Assembly: GCF_019097595.1 (NCBI RefSeq)
Contig: NC_080735.1
Span: 14,385,417 to 14,449,416 of the forward strand
Source: Hemibagrus wyckioides
Lineage: Eukaryota; Chordata; Actinopteri; Siluriformes; Bagridae
DNA: 64,000 bases
Reading direction: 5' to 3'
Shown here one piece after another: positions 57,130 to 64,000 of the stretch. The notes below the pieces were generated by a model. It was not told the DNA's origin. It ran no database searches and worked only from the letters and a program-made list of their open reading frames with translations. A program made the position numbers and the translations under genes. The stretch's first letter is position 1. Every line of letters starts with the position of its first letter.

Positions 57130-57610
57130 CAAATAACAACACATTCATTGCCAGCTCTGCGCCGAGTCCCCTGGGAGAAGCAGGAGGTCAGTCAGTCATC
57201 GCTTCTAAATGAATGTGATAGAGACCTCATCATGGCTAGCCTCCTTGAAGCTGGTAAAGCCATGTCTCCTCACTGTATCATAGCTAATGGGAATGGATTA
57301 TGCGCGTGCGGGGGTGCGAGACGTGGTTTAGCGACCTTCAGAACGCTTAATTGAAACAAGTATCGAGACCTGGCAGCGGCGTAATCAACAAAAACCATGG
57401 GCTCATTAATCATTATAAATAGTGCTGTCGCAAAGGCGAGCACCGGCATCATCAGCTTCTTTTGTTTGTCTTCTAGTGAGGAGCGCGACTGGGCCAGGCG
57501 CGGGTTAATGGGAGCCGAAGCACCATTTCGCTGGCGACACTGATGAAAATGGGCGCGCAGGTGACAGCGCTCTATAAGGCTGATCATTAGGAAGTAATGG
57601 GGATTGATGC
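57130..57610. promoter_or_regulatory. strong candidate conserved non-coding element, distal upstream
   Basis: This repeat-free block of about 480 bp has atypically high CpG for the region (GCGCGTGCGGGGGTGCGAGA, GGCAGCGGCGTAATCAAC, GGGCGCGCAGGTGACAGCGC). Homeodomain-type sites include GCTTAATTGAAACAAG, GGCTCATTAATCATTATAAA and GATCATTAGG. It lies about 12.6-13.1 kb upstream of the start codon. It could also be an unrecognised promoter or exon, but no frame shows a known protein. Confidence 0.5.
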
Positions 57611-58500
57611 ACTACGGATTGAGTTGGAAACAGAGCCGACATCCAGGAAGAGTTCAAGTTGGAGCTGGACAGCTGTGATGTAAAGCTTAATCTCAGGCGC
57701 CACTGAATGAGAAAGCTGCGCCTTGCTTAAGCTTGTTTTGCTGGTACTTAATCACCAGAGTGTCACTTTCAGTGGCATGGTGCACTGTTGTGGCCTATTA
57801 CTGTGGATTAATTTCCAAGTAGAGGCTTTGTGGTAGAAGTGACAATAAAGGTTATGGGCCAAGCTGCTCAATTCCCATCCTATCTGTTCAGAATCCAGTA
57901 CAGTGTGATTAGTTGTAGTGTGAATGCAACACTGTGTGTCCTGAACCTGAGTGCGACTAGTATGATGGAACACTTGGACTGGAGAATCACTGAACCTCAA
58001 AACCCAAAGAAAACTTCAGGTGAAATGTTAAATTAGGCCACAAACTCTAGCTGACTTGCACTGAGTCACTGGAGGAGTGCACTTAAATTAACCGGAATTA
58101 TTACAAGGCATTTATCTTACTTTACTGGACTGGCAACGTTATTAATTCAAGGGGAGGTTTCTCTTTTTTGTCCAAGGATGTTATTTACTTACAGAGAACA
58201 GACATGTTTGCTAGTAAACAACCTTCCTAGATAGTATTAATGAATCGTATGCTAGTTATACTCATAGCTACATGGTATTTTCAGCAAAGCTGGATTGGGG
58301 CGAAGACAAGATATCTCATTTTTAAATACAGAAGCTGTTTAGTGATTAGCTATTATAGCATTTTAGAATTATATTATAGCAGTATTAGCTATTATATAGC
58401 TGTTAAGTATACTTCCTATAGCTACATAGTGCACTAAAAAACTATACACTAAGATACTGGCTAGTTGTCTGTTAGGGTTTATGCTAATTTATGCTAGAAT
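57611..58500. other. upstream unique sequence, nothing specific
   Basis: No recognised family. TATAGCTATTATAGC-type AT repeats lie around 58350-58430. Confidence 0.45.
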
Positions 58501-58504
58501 TTAC

Positions 58505-58700
58505 ATTTGACCCTTACATTTTACATTCGGCTGCTCCCTACATGTATGAGGGGAGCAACTTGGCACAGGTTTTACGCCGAATGCCCTTCCTGACACAACC
58601 CTCCCATTTTTATCCGGGCTTGGGACCGGCGCTGCATCCAGTGGCTGGGGTTTGGGCGCTGGCTGGGAATTGAACCCGGGCCTTGTAATCTGGACTGGAT
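58505..58700 (-). mobile_element. interspersed retroelement fragment
   Basis: It contains TTTTACGCCGAATGCCCTTC followed by CTGAC, CCCGGGCCTTG and GCTGGGAATTGAACCCGGG; the last resembles a tRNA B-box in reverse. The core is the reverse complement of the 22575-22705 fragment. Confidence 0.6.
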
Positions 58701-59019
58701 TACGACGTACAAAACCAGAGCTGGGCTTTTCTTAAATCTAGATGATAAGCCAAGAAGATTCATAATCAAAACTTAAATAATGAATATCGTGTAAAGGAAA
58801 GCTAATCTTAACTCCTTAATGTCTGGAAAAGAGTCGTCCCAGGCTCAAAAACACTGTATTGTTTTTTAACACTACATATTTTAAATCCACTTCTTGTTGA
58901 ACAGTAGAAAACTCACCTTCGAAAAGCTGCTGAAAATAAACCCTTAACATTTGAAATATTTCATATATATATTTCCAATGTCTTTCGATCTTCTGTCAGG
59001 ATCTGCGAAATCAAAATCG
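58701..59019. other. upstream AT-rich sequence, nothing specific
   Basis: No repeat or coding potential recognised. Confidence 0.5.
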
Positions 59020-59335
59020 TTTTTTATCACATGAATGAATTGATTTCATTTAAGTGCTTGTGATGATGAGGTAGATGACCTTATCATCACATGCTGTACA
59101 CGGTCTCTTTATAAGGTTAGAAATAAAACTGCCCCCTCCTTCACAACCACCCTCACCACCCCCCCACCCCCTCGATAAAAGGTCAATAATGCCCGTGAAA
59201 TCCGCGGAACAAAAATGAATCCCATTCAAAATGGGTCTATTCATTTGTAGCGACCTTTATTTTGCATCCACATTGTAAACTCAGCTTTAAATGCAGACCT
59301 TAAGGTCAAACAGATATCTAACAGGGTTTATTAGG
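59020..59335. promoter_or_regulatory. candidate conserved element with nuclear-receptor-type half-sites
   Basis: AAAGGTCAATAATG (59178-59191) and the perfect palindrome GACCTTAAGGTC (59296-59307) give AGGTCA half-sites. TAGCGACCTTTATTTTGCAT is nearby. A C-rich run (59157-59170) lies in the middle. Confidence 0.45.
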
Positions 59336-59369
59336 GCTGGGGGAAAAAAAATAAATAAATAGCACACTC

Positions 59370-59800
59370 CTAAATTAATCTGCATTATTACAATAATTAG
59401 TATTTTACATTTTAAACATCCAATTAACCTTGCACAAGGTTTTTATTTTTCAATCAAATTCATCAACTTTAGATTAATACCAGATGTTTTCCACCTACCT
59501 GGAAAACGAACCACCCTGTTGCCTCACTCGGAAGGATAAAAGATGAAATTAATAACTTTATGGAGAAACTATGAATCATTACATAGTCCAACACACAACG
59601 TTGCAATTTAATTACAAACATTGGATTAAGTGAAACAGAACACAGGGGAATTTACATAGACATTTGCTAAAGGTTTATGCATTATTAAAAAAGCCCTGAC
59701 ATTGTTTTTTCATTGAACTGCTCCGCTAATTAAAGCAATTAATACATGCATTAGTGTTCAGATATATGATAATTAGCCATTAGCATGAGTGTTTTGGCTG
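59370..59800. promoter_or_regulatory. candidate AT-rich conserved element
   Basis: Homeodomain-type motifs are dense: CCTAAATTAATCTGCATTAT, ACAATAATTAGTATTTTAC, CCGCTAATTAAAGCAATTAA and GATAATTAGCCATTAGCATG. No repeats and no coding bias. Confidence 0.4.
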
Positions 59801-59899
59801 TGTCACAATTTATACAGTGTATTTTCTCACCCAGTCTGACCCAATTCTCTCATTGAAACTTTTGACTTTTAAAGCTGATAAATATTTCTGCACATTCAA

Positions 59900-60045
59900 G
59901 TCAATTACAATTTATTTCTGTAGGGCTTTTAACGATAGACACTGTCACAAAGCAGCTTTATAAAATATATATATATGTTTTTCCTCCTTGAGAGGAATCA
60001 GATTCAAAAGGGAACCTCATCCTCATCTACTATATGGTTAAAAAG
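59900..60045 (+). repeat. fragment of the TTCAATTCAATTCAA-type repeat
   Basis: CAATTACAATTTATTTCTGT, GACACTGTCACAAAGCAGCT and CAAAAGGGAACCTCATCCTC match the same family as 52752-53230. Confidence 0.68.
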
Positions 60046-60138
60046 TGGAACTGAGTTACCAAGAAATACATTTTAGTTCTAATATGATGTTTGATGAAGT
60101 TATGAAAAACTTTTTACTGATGGAGACTATTATGCAGC

Positions 60139-60606
60139 ACACTGACCAGGCATAACATTATGACCACCTGTCTAATATCGTGTTGGTCCCACTTTTTGCT
60201 GCCAGAATAGCCCTGACCCGTCATGCACTGTGTATTCTGACACCTTTCTAACAGAACCAGCATTAACTTCTTCAGCAATTTGAGCAACAGTAGCTCATCT
60301 GTTGGATCGGATCACACGGGCCAGCCTTCTCTCCCCATGTGAATCAATGGTCCTTGGCCGTCCATGTCCCTGTTCACCACTGTTCCTTCCTTGGACCACT
60401 TTTAATAGATACTGACCACTGCAGACCGGGAACACCCCACAAGGGCTGCAGTTTTGGAGATGCTCTGATCCAGTCGTCTAGCCATCACAGTCTGGCCCTT
60501 CATCAAACTCGCTTAAATCCTTACGCTTGTCCATTTTTCCTGCTTCTAACACATCAACTTTGAGGACAAAATGTTCACTGCCTAATATATCCCACCCACT
60601 AACAGT
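60139..60606 (-). mobile_element. internally deleted Tc1-like transposon, family A, right end truncated
   Basis: The left end is CACTGACCAGGCATAACATT. The minus strand carries N-terminal transposase remains. The right end stops at CCCACCCACTAACAG and lacks the last ~65 bp with the terminal repeat found in sister copies. Confidence 0.87.
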
Positions 60607-60725
60607 AATCAACTAATCAACTGATCTTGGCTTACCATAGACTCAGGTGTGACTTCTGCTTGGTTGGAATGAAAACCTGTGCCTACACCTGCCCTTTGCA
60701 GATAAGATTGGACACCCCTGGTCTA
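60607..60725 (+). repeat. interspersed fish repeat fragment
   Basis: CTGCTTGGTTGGAATGAAAA and GATTGGACACCCCTGGTCTA match a frequently seen fish repeat end whose class is unknown to me. Confidence 0.45.
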
Positions 60726-61387
60726 AAGTCATCTCCATGGTTTCTGAGTGGTATCATCCACATCAATCCCATGTACCTCCAAGCTGCCCATCTTCAGCAG
60801 CAATAATCAGCCTCTAAGTCTTGAGACTCCAAGCAGAAAGGGCATTAGGGCATTATGAACAGTAGGTTCCCCGTGACCTTACTGTTATTGTGGTAACTAG
60901 GTATCAGATATTATTTTAGCATATCAAATGACATTTGTGACAATGTGGTAAGTCTCCAGTAGCTAGTACTCAGGGGTAGAGGGGGGGGAGCCCCTTGCTC
61001 AATTACCACCCACAATCTTATTATATGAAGACACCTCCAGCATGACAATAAACCCTCTAAGAGTTAATAAGAGTTCTCTCTATGCTGTTTTCTTCCCTAT
61101 TAGCATATTCAGTGATCTATTGGAGATTAAAAAAAATCTCCCGTTTTCAAAACGATGATCATGTTATGAACTATTTCTAAAGTGTCACATGAAAAGTTTA
61201 AGGAAGTACAACTAGAGATGATGAAAAGGTACACATATTTAAGCAAGATTAAGTTTAAGAAACCATAGTAATGTGTCAGGCTTTTAAAAAATCCATTTCT
61301 ATTCAATAAATGTAAATGCATTTATTTACTTTATTCTCATGTATTACAAAAAAAAAACCTCTTTTCTGATGGAGACTATTGTGTGCA
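60726..61387. other. upstream sequence, nothing specific
   Basis: A G-rich run AGAGGGGGGGGAG lies at 60979-60991. No coding potential is seen. Confidence 0.45.
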
Positions 61388-61942
61388 ACACACCGACCAG
61401 GCAAAACCTTATGACCACCTGCCTAATATTGTGTTGGTCCCCTTTTTGCTGCCAGAACAGCCCTGACCTGTCATGCACTGTGTATTCTGACACCTTTCTA
61501 TCAGAACCAGCATTAACTTCTTCAGCAATTTGAGCAACAGTAGCTCGTCTGTTGGATCGGATCACACGGGTCAGCCTTCGCTCCCCACGTGCATCAATGA
61601 TCCTTGACCACCCATGACCCTGTCTCTGATTCACCACTGTTCCTTCCTTGGACCACTTTTGATAGACACTGACCACTGCAGACTGGGAACACCCCACAAG
61701 AGCTGCAGTTTTTGGAGAGGCTCTGATCCAGTGGTCTAGCCATCACAATCTGGCCCTTCATCAAACTCGCTTAAATCCTTACGCTTGTCCATTTTTCCTG
61801 CTTCTAACACATCAACTTTGAGGACATAATGTTCACTTGCTGCCTAATATATCCCACCCACTAACAGGTGCCATGATGAGGAGATCATCAGTGTTATTCA
61901 CTTCACCTCTCACTGTTCATAATGTTATGGCTGATCGAAGTA
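61388..61942 (-). mobile_element. internally deleted Tc1-like transposon, family A
   Basis: A 555-bp element with left end ACACCGACCAGGCAAAACCT and right end ATAATGTTATGGCTGATCG. The minus strand carries one open stretch with [38 protein letters not shown] and SDRKVSEYTVHD. This is the complete paired-type DNA-binding region of a Tc1 transposase up to the deletion junction, after which the last residues of the protein follow. Confidence 0.92.
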
Positions 61943-62745
61943 CACCTGTTGTACTGGTTTTATTTTATTTAACTGATTTAACGTCTATTTAGTGGCTGCA
62001 TTTGTTTCCCCATGAAGTACAAATCAAATAAAATAAAAGAAATAAATTAATAGACACAAGTTTCTACTGATCTCAGATGTATTCAATCATTGTTTCTTTT
62101 GTTTCCTTTGTTTCACACTGGAGCTCTGGGTCAACTGTAGCTAACAAATAAAGGCTTGTAAATCTTTTCGGTAAATGTACTCACCTTCAAGGCTGTAAGG
62201 AAAGGATTTTAGGTTGTTCCATTAGAGAAAAGAATTCTCTGGAGAACCTTATAACAATCTAGAGAGAGCTTTTCTTTCAGTACGCCTTCCCTTTAAACAA
62301 TCCAGAGTTTATAATCAGCCAAAGAACCTTTGAATAATCTATTTAAAAATATAATGTATATAATTATTATCATATACTGTTTAGACCACATTTGATTGTG
62401 ATTTCCTAAAACATGGAGTCATGTGCACTGCGCTCCATCAGTCTGCTAAGTGCCGCAGATCTTTCGAATACTTTTCCTAGCCACAAGCTTCTGGACCAAT
62501 CAGGATGCAAGCTGAACATCCTCTGCAGTTTTCAGTGACAATAGCAATGTTTAGATTAAAGCGTTTTGCATGCAGGAAGTGATCGGTGGTCGGTCGTCTA
62601 TTGTGCGAGTCAAGCTAGTTCTTTCTTTAAAAGTCACATTATTTGTCGGAATGTACCAAATACTCTAAAGTTCTGGCTTAAAAAACCTGGTCTACTATCA
62701 AATAATCTGTGCGCCGTGTGCTAATACTTCATAAAAACAAGCCGT
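61943..62745. other. upstream sequence, nothing specific
   Basis: No recognised repeat or gene. Confidence 0.5.
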
Positions 62746-62749
62746 AAAT

Positions 62750-63290
62750 GAAACACTTCCTTTGGATTAGCAAACAGACTCAGATTCGATGCCTGTAAAG
62801 CACGACAAAGTGCTTCATGCCAGGAAGCTACTTCATACTAACAAGCCACTCGCGCTGCAGGTTCATAAAGCCGTCCCATACATTAACTCTGTAAACAAAG
62901 CACTACAGTGACGAATGCTTGGCTTACGCTTGCCGTAATTAAATCATCACATTTAATCAGAGGACGTACTCCAGGAGAGCTCTCTCTCCGAATAGAGAGG
63001 CTATGTCTCCATACGGCCAAGGCGATTAAAGACGCATCAGCTAAATGAGTTCTCCATCGCCATGGGGGACCTTCTGTCGGCAGGAGCCAAGGACACAAGC
63101 ACCTCTCACAACTCCAGCCCTGCTGGACACTAATGAAGCCGGCGCTGCCTACAAGTTTTCTCTCATGCTGATCTATTAGCAGCTTCTGCTAAACCCGAGC
63201 CCTGAGCCGGACTGTTTAACGAGAAATGGACGAGCAGAGATGACTTACAAGTTCATGACATGGGAGGAAATAAAGGCCCTGTTGCATCAG
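62750..63290. promoter_or_regulatory. strong candidate conserved non-coding element, most distal
   Basis: This roughly 540-bp unique block has balanced composition. It contains GCCGTAATTAAATCATCACA, CATTTAATCAGAGGACGTAC, CGGCCAAGGCGATTAAAGAC, GGACACTAATGAAGCCGGCG and TGATCTATTAGCAGCTTCTG. It lies about 18.2-18.8 kb upstream of the start codon. No frame resembles a known protein. Confidence 0.48.
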
Positions 63291-63466
63291 CTGCGTGAAA
63301 AAGTGAGTTCAGTGGAATAGGATTGTACAGTTTACAGCAATGAAACATATTCACTTTAATGAAATAGGCCTATGATTTGAAGCAACTTTATAATATTATA
63401 GTCCCATAATTCTGCTCATGTTTAATATTATTGTGTTTGTTTCATATATATAATCTACATATTAAC

Positions 63467-63957
63467 TACACTGATCAGGCATAACATTATGACCACCTGC
63501 CTAATATTGTGCCGGTCACCCTTTTTGCTACCAAAACAGCCCTGACCTGTGGAGGTGGACTCCAGTAGATCCCTGAAGGTGTGCTGTAGTATCTGGCACC
63601 AAGATGTTAGCAGCAGATCCTTTAAGTCTTGTATTTTGTGAGGTGGTGCCACCATAAAGGATACTTCCAGGATACTTTTGATAGATACTGACCACTGCAC
63701 ACCGGGAACACCCCACAAGAGCTGCAGTTTTGGAGACGCTCTGATCCAATGGTCTAGCCATCAGAATTTGGCCCTTCGTCAATCTCGCTCAAATCCTTAC
63801 GCTTGCCCATTTTTCCTGCTTCTAACACATCGACTTTGAGGATAAAATGTTCACTTGCTGCCTCTAATATATCCCACCCACTAACAGGAGCCATGATGAG
63901 GAGATCATCAGTGTTATTAACTTCACCTCTCACTGCTCATAATGTTATGGCTGATCC
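63467..63957 (-). mobile_element. Tc1-like family A, second deletion class, near-complete
   Basis: The left end is TACACTGATCAGGCATAAC and the right end ATAATGTTATGGCTGATCC. On the minus strand the N-terminal helix-turn-helix ([17 protein letters not shown]) is joined to a longer C-terminal piece with [20 protein letters not shown]. It is therefore deleted at a different place from the 13608, 24872, 53430, 60139 and 61388 copies. Confidence 0.87.
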
Positions 63958-64000
63958 ATAATGTCTATGGTTTCTATAGCAACACAGGGACTTGTATGAT

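Noticed and set aside
58650..58685. Possible tRNA B-box (GAATTGAACCCGGG)
   Set aside because: It lies inside a dispersed repeat fragment, without a partner A box or an acceptor stem.

Overview
This window is vertebrate nuclear DNA, almost certainly from a ray-finned (teleost) fish. The evidence is interrupted genes with GT-AG introns, very dense (AC)n, (GA)n and (GAAA)n microsatellites, several Tc1/mariner-derived miniature elements, and L2/Rex-like LINE and SINE tails typical of fish. The repeat mix looks ostariophysan, possibly catfish, but that is an impression and not a proof.

One protein-coding gene is supported: the 5' half of a dachshund-family transcription factor, closest to DACH1, on the minus strand. 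Three coding exons can be placed to the base. Exon 1 (43947-44503) holds the start codon and essentially the whole DACHbox-N (Ski/Sno/Dac) DNA-binding domain. Exon 2 (16660-16775) and exon 3 (11797-11922) encode the conserved linker. Their phases fit exactly (2/1, then 1/2), giving a continuous 266-residue N-terminal part. The remaining exons, including the C-terminal coiled-coil DACHbox-C, lie before base 1. Intron 1 is 27.2 kb, intron 2 is 4.7 kb and intron 3 runs off the window. The 19.5 kb upstream of the gene (44504-64000) contains no recognisable gene.

The non-coding DNA alternates between repeats and unique, AT-motif-rich, repeat-free islands that look like conserved regulatory elements. 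This fits a developmental gene of the PAX-SIX-EYA-DACH network, whose mammalian locus is known for ultraconserved intronic enhancers and flanking gene deserts. The best islands are at 0.72-1.43, 10.96-11.52, 18.07-18.68, 19.45-20.37, 23.38-23.60, 31.02-31.26, 39.0-40.3, 42.6-43.1, 46.5-46.9, 48.8-49.2, 51.1-51.3, 57.1-57.6, 59.0-59.3 and 62.75-63.29 kb. Conservation cannot be tested here, so these calls are inference.

Repeat highlights are a ~1.9 kb diverged tandem array with higher-order structure inside intron 1 (34.03-35.97 kb), a ~1.5 kb simple-sequence block (26.6-28.1 kb), and two families of internally deleted Tc1-like transposons. One of those families has seven substantial copies plus one short relic. 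There is also a (CT)n microsatellite that serves as the polypyrimidine tract of the exon 3 splice acceptor. No CRISPR, operon or prokaryotic system is present, and no wholly new system was found. The oddest unexplained item is a 126-bp coding-like block behind a strong splice acceptor at 2331-2456.
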